Assembly (NCBI GenBank): GCA_964389285.1
Contig: CAYMCZ010000001.1
Span: 285,508-349,507, forward strand
Reading direction: 5' to 3'
Length of the DNA stretch: 64,000 bases
Source of the DNA: Alectryocaccobium sp964389285
Lineage (GTDB): Bacteria; Bacillota; Clostridia; Lachnospirales; Lachnospiraceae
Under the pieces are notes generated by a model that saw only the letters and a program-made list of their open reading frames with translations, was not told the origin of the DNA and ran no database searches. Made by a program: the position numbers and the translations under genes. Each line of letters opens with the position of its first letter. Positions within the stretch are counted from its first letter, which is position 1. This document shows positions 7,878 to 16,788 of this stretch, piece after piece.

Positions 7878-10556
7878 CTATTGTGTTATTATCCCAACGT
7901 TTTCGGTATACAAAACATCACCGTCTGTTCCGGTAAGTTTGCATCTGTAGAGATTCGTAGTGTTGTTTGATTTTACGGTCAGGACGAGAGTCGCCTCTTC
8001 CGCTCCTTCGGACGAGCTCTTATACCATTTGTTCCCGTCCTTACTGTAATACCACTGATATCCGCCTTCGGCCACGTTTGCCGCCGTTACCGAAAACGAA
8101 ACCCTGCTGCCAATTTCCGCACTCACCGATTCCGGCTGCTCTATAATGGCAAGCCCCTGTACGACGTTTACTTTCGCGCTGTCGGAATAAAGGATTCCTC
8201 CGTCCTCTCCGGTAAGCCTGCATCTGTACAGATTTGTCTTGTTGCTATTGCTGACCGTAACGGAAATCGAGCGCGTATCGGCTCCGGATGCCGAACTCTT
8301 ATACCATTTCGTTCCGTCCTTGCTGTACTGCCACTGATATCCGTCAGCAGCCGCGTTTGAGGCTGAAACCGTAAATACGGCCTTATTTCCGATATCGGCG
8401 TAAGCGTCACGAGGCTGTACGTCTATTACCACCGCAGGCGGAAGGCTTATGCCGACGGTTTCCGTATATAATATGCTGCCCTGTTCGTCGGCAAGTTTAC
8501 ATCTGAACAGATTCGTAAGATTGTTTTCGCTGACTGTAAGAGAAAGCGTCCGCGCAGCCGCGCCCGTCAGACCGCTCTTATACCATTTCGCTCCGTCCTT
8601 ACTGTACTGCCACTGATACGATACGGCGTTTTCGGCTTCCACGGCAAAAACAGCATTCTGGCCCATTCCCGCCACAGCCGTCTGAGGCTGGCGTGTTATT
8701 TTCAGGATATCTTTAAATCCCGCGGATTCGGTATATACGTATTTGCCGTCGTTGCCCGTAAGCCGGCATCTGTATAGATTCGGGTAATTCGCCGTCTTTG
8801 AAGCTATCGTTACGGTATCAGTATTTTTTCCCGTCGCGGAACTGTTGAACCACTTTTCGCCGCCGTCTTTGCTGTACTGCCACTGATAAGCGGCAGCGTC
8901 CTCTGCCTCCACACTGAAAAATACATTCCCGCCACTAACGGGTGAAACATCCTGAGGCTGTGTTATTATGGTCGGTTTAGCGGGAAGCGGAGCAATAATC
9001 CAGCTGTTTTCTTCTATTTGAACGGCCGCGTTTTCATCCGCGAAATAAGTTCCGCAGCCTTCACAATACCAGTATTCGCTGTTGCCGTATTCGGAAAGGG
9101 TTGCCGGAACTGCCTGTACATGTATCAGATCATGCTCGTGAGCGGGCTCGCCAAGCGGAATATATCCTCTAAGCGTGAGATTCGTATCGACGTAATCCGT
9201 GGCGATATCGTATCTGAGCTGACCTCCTTCGGCGGAAATCCCGTAGATATATCCGCAGGCCGCTTCTTCGGGGGAGAGCTGATAAAACGGTTCCACCTCC
9301 CCTGCTGAGGTAAGAGTATAAACGGCCGAGGGATCCGAAACATAAATACTGCCGTTATAAGATGTAAGGCTTGTAAAATGGTTTCCCCACCCGTATCCGG
9401 GACTCTCCCATACGGGCCAGTTTGCGTAAAACTGTGCCATAACAGTGTCGGTGCCGTTTGAGAAATCATATTTGCGTATTTTTGAAGCATCCGTGTCATA
9501 ATAAACCCAGGCGCCCCCGACGTAAGGTATCGGCGTCAGAGTACTGTTCCAGAAAAAAGAATCGAACTGCGTGTTGTCGGCATATACTCCGTAAACAGGC
9601 TCAGAGGCGCCGTTTAACCAGTCCGTTGAATTGTGCTGAACAGTCCCTGCGATACTGTTCTGAGACTTCATAAAGTAAGTATGCTCCGCATACATTTCAT
9701 AGAAATGGCCGCCTCCGTCAGTCGGATCATCCGCCGTACAGTCCACATGATAATAAGATCCGTTTATAGCAACGAGATTCCACATGTGGTTTTCAGCATC
9801 GCTCATAACGACATCGGTTTCGATCCCGCTCATATTCATCAGATATTTGTATGCGAGCGCATACCCCTGACATACGGCAGAGCCTTCCACTATGGCGTCA
9901 TAAGCACTGCGCTTACTGTATGTTTTATCGTACTGGACATGGGTGACAAGCCAGTCATGCAGGAACAGCGCCTTTTCGACATTGCTCCAGTTATCATTTA
10001 TCCGTGACAGTATGTATTCGACTTTTGAATTAAATTCAGCTATATCATCCTGCGTATACTGCGTATTATATTCGGGATAAAAAGCAAATAAATATTCGGG
10101 ATTATAAGGGTTGGGCAAATATCCCAGCGCACCGGTTACAAAAAACATTTCAGGATGACTGTTTAAAAGCATGCCGTAAAGATCTTCCGCATCCTCCGTT
10201 TTCAGGTTAAGACCGCTTATGTTTATTGATTCCGCTCTGCTGTTCCAGGCTTCAATAACGGTGTCTTCGAACGCTCGAAACGTCGCTTCACTGTAATCGC
10301 TTATCGACTGTGCGGTAAATGTATCTGCGCCGGAAGATACAGAGCCGCCTGCGGAGCCTGAAAAAACTCCTTCCTGATAGATCATGCCGGAAATATCCGT
10401 CTGTATAATTTCAGACGGAGTTTCAGCTTCAACAACGGATTCAGCCGCATCCTGCGCTTCGCCGGCAGGCTCCGCAGCCGATACGGAAGCCGCGAATAAG
10501 GCTGATATTAAAACTGCGGTAACTAAAGCTGCCAAAAATCTGCTCTTTCCTTTCAT
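7878..10556 (-). CDS. Secreted transglutaminase-like protein with Ig-like C-terminal repeats
   Basis: 892 residues, exported. The N-terminal signal peptide ends near ASVSA-AEP (residue 28). A transglutaminase-like (papain-fold) core spans about 180-290: nucleophile Cys in AVCQGYALAY (about 228), His in AENHMWNL (about 257) and Asp in YYHVDCTADDP (about 270). A linker follows, with CEGCGTYF near 515, then four tandem repeats of about 85 residues (about 540-892), each with YQWQYSKDG.KWYKS, LYRCRLTG.DG..LYT and an opening QP; this is the pattern of bacterial Ig-like surface repeats. No LPXTG or membrane anchor is visible, so it may be released. The enzymatic activity of such secreted transglutaminase-fold proteins (protease, peptidoglycan or crosslinking) is not predictable. 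Confidence 0.85.
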   Translation of the reverse strand: MKGKSRFLAALVTAVLISALFAASVSAAEPAGEAQDAAESVVEAETPSEIIQTDISGMIYQEGVFSGSAGGSVSSGADTFTAQSISDYSEATFRAFEDTVIEAWNSRAESINISGLNLKTEDAEDLYGMLLNSHPEMFFVTGALGYLPNPYNPEYLFAFYPEYNTQYTQDDIAEFNSKVEYILSRINDNWSNVEKALFLHDWLVTHVQYDKTYSKRSAYDAIVEGSAVCQGYALAYKYLMNMSGIETDVVMSDAENHMWNLVAINGSYYHVDCTADDPTDGGGHFYEMYAEHTYFMKSQNSIAGTVQHNSTDWLNGASEPVYGVYADNTQFDSFFWNSTLTPIPYVGGAWVYYDTDASKIRKYDFSNGTDTVMAQFYANWPVWESPGYGWGNHFTSLTSYNGSIYVSDPSAVYTLTSAGEVEPFYQLSPEEAACGYIYGISAEGGQLRYDIATDYVDTNLTLRGYIPLGEPAHEHDLIHVQAVPATLSEYGNSEYWYCEGCGTYFADENAAVQIEENSWIIAPLPAKPTIITQPQDVSPVSGGNVFFSVEAEDAAAYQWQYSKDGGEKWFNSSATGKNTDTVTIASKTANYPNLYRCRLTGNDGKYVYTESAGFKDILKITRQPQTAVAGMGQNAVFAVEAENAVSYQWQYSKDGAKWYKSGLTGAAARTLSLTVSENNLTNLFRCKLADEQGSILYTETVGISLPPAVVIDVQPRDAYADIGNKAVFTVSASNAAADGYQWQYSKDGTKWYKSSASGADTRSISVTVSNSNKTNLYRCRLTGEDGGILYSDSAKVNVVQGLAIIEQPESVSAEIGSRVSFSVTAANVAEGGYQWYYSKDGNKWYKSSSEGAEEATLVLTVKSNNTTNLYRCKLTGTDGDVLYTENVGIITQ

Positions 10557-10633
10557 AAAAGATCTATCCTCTTATCTTTCTGAAGATATTTCGGCCCCGG
10601 CCGGTCATCTCATTTACGGATTGTCGTATAAGA

Positions 10634-11767
10634 TTATTTTTTCGTTGGTTTTTTTACAGTGTTTTTCGCGTCTTTTCCGAACAGGCCGGAAAGATCGGGC
10701 ATTTCTTTTTCAGGCTGTTTTTTCGCTGGCGAAGGCTGCCTTTTTTGATGCGGCGGAGCGATCCTGCTGCCTCCCGATACTCCGGGTGAATTTCCTCTCT
10801 GACTTTGTGAGTACGGAGCGGCGTCAGGTCTTGGCAGATTGCCTTTGCCTTCGTTCATCCTGCGCGGCCTTTCGGTGCCGGATACTCCGATTTCGGGACC
10901 CGAATGTCTCCTGCCGCCCTCCGGCGGTCTTTGTGAATACGTCCTCTGAGTTCCGCCCTGAGGAGGCCTTTGTGTGTAGTTCCTTTGATCCCCCGGTCTG
11001 TCAATCCTTTTTTCGTAGTGAGGGCGATCCGTGTAATACGAGCGGCCTGCCGCACTGCCGTATGAACCCATCATCTGCGAACCGAAAAGCATGCCGCCCA
11101 TGCCGGCCATACCTGCCATGCCCGAACCGTAAGATCTGCTGCTTTGCTGTTTGTTGTATGCCTTTCTGCCCGCCAGGGTTCCGTAGCGTCCGTTATCAAG
11201 GCCGTTCAGATACGAAGCCACCGAGCCCCCGTATGCAGCCGCCATTTCTTTTATCTCCGATTCGGTCATTTTGTTTCCGAGACTCGTCTGCTGTGAAGAA
11301 GAAATATCCGAAAGTCCGAACAGGGCTCCCAGAAGACTTGTAAGAGAATCGTCATTTGACATATAACCGCTCACCGCCTTATATCTGTCAAATATAAGAT
11401 CCTGCGCTTCAAGAATCGGATTCGGAATATCACTGGCTTTCGCCACTTTGATCTTGGCGCTGCCTTCCTGCAGCCGGGAACCGCAGTATTCACATTCGTA
11501 CGGATTTGTGTTCGGACCTCCGCAGAAAGGACAGTTGGTCGAACCTGAAGAAGCTCTTTCCTCGCCGGCTACTTCGTATTTGCTGACTATTTCATCCATG
11601 TGTTCAACATTGTAAATCGCCTCTACAAGCTTTTCTTTGTAAGGGCTGCAGACGGAACATGCTCCCGGCGCTATCCGGCAGTCACTGGGGCAGTTCGGAC
11701 ACGGACGTTCCGCGCTGCTGCTGTCCGTACCGTAAAACGCATTGATAAAATCATTAAAAAGAGACAT
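10634..11767 (-). CDS. Zinc-ribbon protein with low-complexity Gly/Arg/Pro-rich tail
   Basis: 377 residues, function not recognised. The N-terminus carries clustered cysteines (CPNCPSDC and CSVC, about 23-40) and a clear zinc ribbon CPFCGGPN..YECEYCGSRL (about 80-99). A helical part (110-190) contains an SSSQQTSLG stretch; then Met/Gly-rich sequence (SGMAGMAGMGGM) and a basic, disordered tail with repeats of the type RPP.GG..R (about 255-377). No signal peptide or membrane helix is evident, so it is probably cytosolic. The downstream neighbour is the secreted transglutaminase-like gene (77 bases). Composition of the tail suggests nucleic-acid or polymer binding, but that is a guess. Confidence 0.75.
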   Translation of the reverse strand: MSLFNDFINAFYGTDSSSAERPCPNCPSDCRIAPGACSVCSPYKEKLVEAIYNVEHMDEIVSKYEVAGEERASSGSTNCPFCGGPNTNPYECEYCGSRLQEGSAKIKVAKASDIPNPILEAQDLIFDRYKAVSGYMSNDDSLTSLLGALFGLSDISSSQQTSLGNKMTESEIKEMAAAYGGSVASYLNGLDNGRYGTLAGRKAYNKQQSSRSYGSGMAGMAGMGGMLFGSQMMGSYGSAAGRSYYTDRPHYEKRIDRPGDQRNYTQRPPQGGTQRTYSQRPPEGGRRHSGPEIGVSGTERPRRMNEGKGNLPRPDAAPYSQSQRGNSPGVSGGSRIAPPHQKRQPSPAKKQPEKEMPDLSGLFGKDAKNTVKKPTKK

Positions 11768-11794
11768 TTTTTCACTTCCTTTCAGGTCAGATTC

Positions 11795-12781
11795 TTATAT
11801 TTCATTCAGTATCTCTTCAATAAAGTTTTTTCTTTTAAGTGTATCCGTCCATTCTTTCGGAACAGACCCGTATTCATAAAACAGTCCCGCGAGCGCTCCG
11901 GTCACTGCTCCCACGGTATCCGTATCATTTCCTAAATTAACGGCTTTAAGAACCGCGTCACGGTATGAGTCCGTATTTACGAGACACCATATCGCCGCCT
12001 CTAAAGTGTGAACCACAAAGCCGCTGCTTTTTATCTCGGATTCGGGAAGCTTCTGAAAACTTTCCATGTCCGAGAGTCTTTCATACCGCTCAAGAGCGGC
12101 GGCGTAATCCGAGCTTTTTTTATAATATTCGAATCCCGCCGTCAAAGAGACGGCCAGGACGGAAGCGAGTTCGCCTCCCGAGCGCAGCGGCTCTTCGATC
12201 ATTTCCTCCCTCGGGCCTCTTAAATATCCCAGAACACCCAGAACGCAGAAATGAAAAAGTCCGCATCCTACAAGCGATATCGCGTGCCTGTGCGTAAGCC
12301 TCGAAGCATCGTGAATCATACGCAGCGCCCTGTCCTCAGGATAGTTTTTTTCTATGACATACAAGCAGAAAGGAAGTATCCTCATCAAAGAACCGTTTCC
12401 GTTGTCCAGTTCCGATTCCCCGCCGCATTCCAGCGGAGGAACTCCGTTTTCAAATCTTCGGATTGCTTTTGCGGTCGCAAATCCCATATCAAAGGCGTCG
12501 TGAAAAGGGGTGTATTCGCCGTATTTCATCCAGTTCAAAAATCTCTGCATGATATCCACGAAATCCATTTCGCCCGTTTCGGCATAAGCTGCAGCGGCGG
12601 CAAGCGTCAGGCTGCTGTCATCCGACCACGTCCCCTTTGGCTGATTATGGGTTCCGTGACCCTGCATCCCCTTTACCGGGTTTTCCTTAAGAAACTGCCG
12701 GTTCATGAATTCCACGGGTACGCCGAGCGCATCCGCGGTCACAAGGCCGTATATCCCGTCCCGCCATTTTGTATTTCTCAT
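11795..12781 (-). CDS. ADP-ribosylglycohydrolase family protein (DraG/ARH-like)
   Basis: 328 residues, full length for the family, which removes ADP-ribose from proteins or small molecules with two Mg ions. The first metal motif appears as GTWSDDSSLTLA (about 49-60) and the second as NLGNDTDTVGAVTGALAGL near the C-terminus; LGVPVEF near the N-terminus is also typical. The start at 12781 (MRNTKWRDG) is chosen over a longer upstream frame because the extension is antisense to the upstream kinase, and GGGTGG lies just ahead. The gap to the ROK kinase is 17 bases, so the two are likely an operon. Substrate unknown. Confidence 0.9.
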   Translation of the reverse strand: MRNTKWRDGIYGLVTADALGVPVEFMNRQFLKENPVKGMQGHGTHNQPKGTWSDDSSLTLAAAAAYAETGEMDFVDIMQRFLNWMKYGEYTPFHDAFDMGFATAKAIRRFENGVPPLECGGESELDNGNGSLMRILPFCLYVIEKNYPEDRALRMIHDASRLTHRHAISLVGCGLFHFCVLGVLGYLRGPREEMIEEPLRSGGELASVLAVSLTAGFEYYKKSSDYAAALERYERLSDMESFQKLPESEIKSSGFVVHTLEAAIWCLVNTDSYRDAVLKAVNLGNDTDTVGAVTGALAGLFYEYGSVPKEWTDTLKRKNFIEEILNEI

Positions 12782-12798
12782 TAAAATCCACCCGTATA

Positions 12799-13749
12799 TT
12801 ATATGTGATGACCCCTGATAAGCCTGAAAGCCCCGTACAGGCCGGCGTTGTTTCCGAGCCTGGCAAGATAGAAATCCGTATCGGAGCAGGCGTGAAAGCA
12901 TTTTTCCTTAAATTTTCTTTCAATGCCTTTTATGAGATATTCGCCGGCCTGTGAAACCCCTCCGCCGACTATAACGCATTTCGGGTCAAACACACAGCAC
13001 ATGGAGGCTGCGGCTTCTCCAAGATATCCGAAGACTTCTTCCATGACATAGGCGGCTGCTTCATCGCCCGCCTTTGCCGCGTCCACGACGTCCTTACATT
13101 CGAAACCTTTTATATATCTCAAAACCGAATCCCTGCTGCCGGACAACAGTTCTTTTTTCATAAGCCTGACTATCCCTGTGGCGGACGCGTATTGCTCAAG
13201 ACATCCGAATCTGCCGCAGGTACAGGGCGCGGCATCAGGAGCCGTAACCCGGATATGACCGATTTCTCCGGCAGCGCCGTGCGCTCCGGTCAGAATCCTG
13301 TCATTCGCTATCAGGCCGCCTCCTATGCCCGTTCCTATGGTCATGACTATCGTGTTGCTTCCGTTCGCATTGTCATTTGCGTGATATTCGCCGAAAGCGG
13401 CGAGTGTGGCGTCGTTTCCGGCGGCCGCCCTTATACCCGTGAGGCTTTCTATTTTGGCCGGGACATCTACATGAGTTTTCCAGCCTAAGTTTACGCAGCC
13501 GTTTATCACTCCTTTTTCATCGGCAGGCCCGGGAAGCCCCAGCCCTATACCTCCGACCCGCTCGGGTTTTATGTTTTCTTCGGAGCATTTTTTTAAAACG
13601 GCTCGCGCCGCATCCTCCAGAACGTATTTTCCGCCATCCTCTTTTCTGGTTATCGCGGTCCATTTTTCCAGAAGATGACCGTCCTTTGAAAACATGCCGT
13701 ATTTGGAATGCGTTCCTCCTATATCCACCGCAAAATAATACTTTTTCAC
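12799..13749 (-). CDS. ROK family sugar kinase (glucokinase-like)
   Basis: 316 residues. N-terminal phosphate motif AVDIGGTHSKYG, catalytic Asp in AAGNDATLAA, second phosphate motif TIGTGIGGGL and the ROK zinc motif CTCGRFGCLEQYAS are all present. The sugar-contacting HGAAGEIGH motif supports glucose or N-acetylated hexose phosphorylation. An operator-binding N-terminal HTH is absent, so this is a kinase and not a ROK repressor. It probably shares a transcript with the ADP-ribosylglycohydrolase downstream. Confidence 0.92.
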   Translation of the reverse strand: MKKYYFAVDIGGTHSKYGMFSKDGHLLEKWTAITRKEDGGKYVLEDAARAVLKKCSEENIKPERVGGIGLGLPGPADEKGVINGCVNLGWKTHVDVPAKIESLTGIRAAAGNDATLAAFGEYHANDNANGSNTIVMTIGTGIGGGLIANDRILTGAHGAAGEIGHIRVTAPDAAPCTCGRFGCLEQYASATGIVRLMKKELLSGSRDSVLRYIKGFECKDVVDAAKAGDEAAAYVMEEVFGYLGEAAASMCCVFDPKCVIVGGGVSQAGEYLIKGIERKFKEKCFHACSDTDFYLARLGNNAGLYGAFRLIRGHHI

Positions 13750-13830
13750 AGATTGAACCTCTTATGTGTTTTCACAATAAATACGTCTTGATTATACCGC
13801 ATATACCGCCGTGGTGTCAAAGCCGCCGTT

Positions 13831-14187
13831 TCAGTTTTTAGGGCAGGTAATCTTAAGCATCTGTTCGATCATCGCATGAAGCATCCGGCTTTCCTTTGTG
13901 TCCGCCGCCCGGTAGAAAACTTCTTTTCCTTCCCTGCGTGAAAGTATCAGTCCGCTACCCTTTAATATTCGCAGATGATGCGAAACCGCGGGACTCGACA
14001 TCTTCATAACGCGGGCTATATTTATCACGCACTCCTCGCAGTGACATAAAAACCAGAAAATCCTTACTCTCGTTGCATCTCCCAGATGTTTAAACATATC
14101 CGCCGCGATTTTGAAATCATGTATTTTATCCGTTTCTTTTTGCAGAAGCTCTATTGTCAGTTCATTGCCGTGGTCGTGCGCCGGCAT
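13831..14187 (-). CDS. ArsR/SmtB family metal-responsive repressor
   Basis: About 118 residues with a winged helix (MSSPAVSHHLRILKGSGLI). The alpha-3 region reads FLCHCEECVINIARVM: paired cysteines at the place where CadC/SmtB family sensors bind soft metals. The N-terminus is His-rich (MPAHDHGNE), another common metal-ligand source. The start is uncertain: 14187 has GAAGGAAAC at good spacing, while ATG 14220 would add 11 residues and is preceded by a more distant AGGAGAG. The gene is divergent from hma-cadA, and a palindrome overlapping the cad transcription start is its likely operator. Predicted to sense Zn, Cd or Pb and derepress the ATPase. Confidence 0.9.
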   Translation of the reverse strand: MPAHDHGNELTIELLQKETDKIHDFKIAADMFKHLGDATRVRIFWFLCHCEECVINIARVMKMSSPAVSHHLRILKGSGLILSRREGKEVFYRAADTKESRMLHAMIEQMLKITCPKN

Positions 14188-14299
14188 GTTTCCTTCTTTT
14201 ATAATTACTGTTTTCGGCATGGTTTTTCATTCTCTCCTGTTTTTCGGGCGGATACCCGCATAGAACGCGCACGCACCGCGGAGCAGAGCTCTCGCGCAC

Positions 14300-14350
14300 C
14301 GCGCACGAGATGGAACGCGCACGAGATGGATCCCTCGACTTCGCTCGGGA
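14300..14350. repeat. Short tandem repeat followed by hairpin repeat in the arsR-cad intergenic region
   Basis: A 15-base unit CGCGCACGAGATGGA occurs twice (14300-14314, 14316-14330). It is followed at once by TCCCTCGACTTCGCTCGGGA (14331-14350), whose ends TCCC and GGGA pair. The block is GC-rich, unlike the AT-rich promoter next to it. The second part resembles a dispersed palindromic repeat I recall from other bacterial genomes; that is memory, not a search. Confidence 0.6.
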
Positions 14351-14382
14351 TGACATCCGGGGCGTTTTTTCATCGAAACATC

Positions 14383-14441
14383 TTGACTTTTTTTATATGA
14401 ATAAGTATACTACAGCCAAAACAATTAAGCAATCGCTTAAT
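14383..14441 (+). promoter_or_regulatory. hma-cadA promoter and overlapping ArsR operator
   Basis: TTGACT (14383-14388) and TATACT (14406-14411) with a 17-base spacer form a near-consensus promoter. Immediately downstream the palindrome ATTAAGC-AATC-GCTTAAT (14424-14441) covers about +6 to +23, the position and shape expected of an ArsR/SmtB operator. Bound repressor would block initiation until metal releases it. Confidence 0.85.
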
Positions 14442-14465
14442 CGTTCTTTCTCAGGAGGTAATACC

Positions 14466-14684
14466 ATGACGAAAACATATAAAATCGAAGTTGACTGCGC
14501 CAACTGCGCCAACCTTTGCGAGGAGGCCGTAAAAAAAACCGAGGGTGTAACCGATGCGTCCATAAGCTTTATGACCCAAAAAATGAAAGTGGAATTTGCC
14601 GACGGCAGCGATGAGAAAAAAATACTCAAAACCATCCTGAAAGCCTGCCGCCGGATCGAACCCGATTTTGAAATAGAGACATAA
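14466..14684 (+). CDS. Stand-alone heavy-metal-associated (HMA) domain protein
   Basis: 72 residues, one ferredoxin-like HMA domain starting MTKTYKIEVDCANCANLCEE; CANC is the metal-binding CxxC (Cys12 and Cys15 area). It starts at 14466 after a perfect CAGGAGG. The downstream P-type ATPase lacks the N-terminal HMA domain usual in CadA/ZntA, so this gene seems to supply that domain in trans. It lies 14 bases before cadA. Confidence 0.9.
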   Translation: MTKTYKIEVDCANCANLCEEAVKKTEGVTDASISFMTQKMKVEFADGSDEKKILKTILKACRRIEPDFEIET

Positions 14685-14698
14685 CAATACACCGGCTT

Positions 14699-16579
14699 AT
14701 GAACAGAAAGCAAAAGAAAACTTTAATAAGAATCATAATATCCGCCGCGCTTCTGGTCTCACTGCCTTTTATAAAAACCGAGCCTCTTCCCGGCTTTTTC
14801 TGTTACGCGGCCGCTTATCTGATAATCGGCTATGATATTCTGCTAAAAACCGGCAAAGGTCTCCTAAACCGCCGCATCTTTGATGAAACCTTTTTAATGA
14901 CCGTGGCTACCATAGGTGCTTTCGCTCTTGCCATTTGGGGAAAAAGCGGAAATTACGGCGAAGCCGTTGCCGTTATGCTGTTTTACCAGATCGGTGAATT
15001 TTTCCAGAGCCTTGCTGTCCGTAAAAGCCGCAAAAACATCAGCGAACTAATGGATATCCGGCCCGACTACGCAAATATCGAAATCGACGGACGGCTTGAA
15101 AAAGCGAACCCGAAAGAAATCGGCGTCGGCACTGTCATTGTGGTCTGTCCCGGCGAAAAAGTACCTTTGGACGGTATAGTATTGTCCGGTTTTTCTTCGC
15201 TTAATACAAGTGCCCTGACCGGAGAGAGCCTGCCTAAAGACGTAAAAAGCGGTGACGAGATCATAAGCGGCTGCATAAACATGACCGGTCTTCTAAAAGT
15301 CAGAACCACGAAAGTTTTCGGCGAATCTACCGTTTCAAAAATACTTGAACTTGTGGAATCCTCCGCAATGCGCAAAGCAAAAACCGAAACTCTTATTTCA
15401 AAATTTGCCCGAATCTATACTCCCGCCGTCTGTGCCGACGCGCTGTTTCTTTTTCTGCTTCCTGCACTCTTTACCCTTGCCGCGTCCGGCGGTGCTTTTT
15501 CAGACTGGAACATCTGGCTGTACAGGGCTTTGACTTTTCTGGTAGTAAGCTGCCCCTGCGCCCTGGTCATCAGTATTCCGCTTGCGTTTTTCGCCGGAAT
15601 CGGAGGAGCGAGCCGGAAAGGAATACTGATAAAAGGTTCTGTTTTTTTGGAAAGCCTGTCAAAAACAAAATATGTGGCGTTTGACAAAACCGGCACTCTT
15701 ACAAAAGGCGTTTTCGAGGTTTCCGGAATATTCGCGGACGGCATAACCGAAAACGAACTGCTGAGATATGCCGCGCTTGCGGAATCTTCCTCAAACCACC
15801 CGATAGCGAAAAGCCTTTTAAAAGCCTACGGCAGAGTGCCTGAGAGAAATGCGGTAAATAATATACAGGAGATGGCAGGTTATGGCGTTAAAGCTGATAT
15901 TGACGGAATAAACGTGGCAGCCGGAAACGAAAAACTTATGATTTCGCTCGGAATAACCCCTCCGGAAATAAATATATCGGGTTCTGTGGTTCACGCAGCA
16001 GTCGGCGGCAGGTATGCCGGATACATCCTGGTTTCCGACATGGAAAAACCGACATCCGCCAAAGCCGTAAAAGAACTTAAATCATACGGCATAGCAAAAA
16101 CAATCATGCTTACCGGCGACCGGGAAAGCGCCGCCGCTTTTGTGGCTGAATCCCTCGGAATAGACGAATACAAAAGCGGCCTTCTTCCGTCTGATAAGGT
16201 TAATTTCATAGAAAAGATCATGAACTTAAAATCTCCGAAAGAAATGCTCGCCTTTGTAGGAGACGGAATAAACGACGCCCCGGTTCTCACCAGGGCGGAT
16301 GTCGGGATAGCTATGGGTGCTCTCGGCTCGGACGCCGCCATAGAAGCGGCGGATGTCGTGCTCATGGATGATGATCCGTTAAGCGTCGTTCAGGCCATTA
16401 AAATCTCCAAAAAAACCATCCGCATAGTTTACCAGAATATTATCTTTTCACTGGCGGTCAAATTCGCCTGCCTGATATTATCCGCGTTCGGCATCGCCGA
16501 TATGTGGGCGGCCATATTCGCTGACGTGGGCGTTATGATAATCGCCGTGCTGAATTCCATACGCGCACTGAGATTTTAA
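14699..16579 (+). CDS. cadA: Zn/Cd/Pb-exporting P1B-type ATPase
   Basis: 626 residues; pumps divalent soft metals out across the membrane using ATP. Actuator motif TGES (about 177), metal-site SCPCAL in the sixth helix, phosphorylation site DKTGTLT, nucleotide-domain HP in SSNHPIAKSL and hinge GDGINDAP are all present. The last helices carry the P1B-2 determinants NIIFSLAVK and ADVGV, pointing to Zn/Cd/Pb and not copper. The N-terminal metal-binding domain is missing and is encoded separately just upstream. Controlled with hma by the ArsR operator. hydG converges on it across a long palindrome. Confidence 0.95.
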   Translation: MNRKQKKTLIRIIISAALLVSLPFIKTEPLPGFFCYAAAYLIIGYDILLKTGKGLLNRRIFDETFLMTVATIGAFALAIWGKSGNYGEAVAVMLFYQIGEFFQSLAVRKSRKNISELMDIRPDYANIEIDGRLEKANPKEIGVGTVIVVCPGEKVPLDGIVLSGFSSLNTSALTGESLPKDVKSGDEIISGCINMTGLLKVRTTKVFGESTVSKILELVESSAMRKAKTETLISKFARIYTPAVCADALFLFLLPALFTLAASGGAFSDWNIWLYRALTFLVVSCPCALVISIPLAFFAGIGGASRKGILIKGSVFLESLSKTKYVAFDKTGTLTKGVFEVSGIFADGITENELLRYAALAESSSNHPIAKSLLKAYGRVPERNAVNNIQEMAGYGVKADIDGINVAAGNEKLMISLGITPPEINISGSVVHAAVGGRYAGYILVSDMEKPTSAKAVKELKSYGIAKTIMLTGDRESAAAFVAESLGIDEYKSGLLPSDKVNFIEKIMNLKSPKEMLAFVGDGINDAPVLTRADVGIAMGALGSDAAIEAADVVLMDDDPLSVVQAIKISKKTIRIVYQNIIFSLAVKFACLILSAFGIADMWAAIFADVGVMIIAVLNSIRALRF

Positions 16580-16598
16580 ATTATCTTCATAGTGTACT

Positions 16599-16781
16599 CC
16601 GAGCCTGCCGCAATATGCAAAGAAAATGACTATTCTGAAAGGAACATCCGCAACGCCGGTACTTAACGAGCGCAAACGTAAGTGCAGCGCGAGTTTTTAG
16701 TACCGCTGCGTGAGGACTAAGTGCGAACGGTTCCTGGAAGAATAGTCATTTTAAAGCATATTACGGTAGGCTCGGGTTTTT
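16599..16781. repeat. Long structured palindromic element A between convergent cadA and hydG
   Basis: Outer arms 16599-16618 and 16756-16775 are complementary at 18 of 20 positions (mismatches would be G-U in RNA) and the right arm ends in GGCTCGGGTTTTT, like a rho-independent terminator. Inside, 16623-16636 pairs perfectly with 16739-16752; then a GAAA/TGGA internal loop, then GGAAC with GTTCC. A further hairpin (CGGTACT ... AGTACCG, about 16656-16704) and the block GCGTGAGGACTAAG follow. The inner block and internal loop recur in element B at 45.8 kb. Confidence 0.75.
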
Positions 16782-16788
16782 ACAATAA

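Noticed and set aside
10384..11343. Long plus-strand open frame of 319 codons over the zinc-ribbon gene
   Set aside because: Cys/Arg/Ser/Pro-rich composition typical of antisense of a low-complexity gene; the minus-strand frame has a zinc ribbon, ribosome site and operon context.
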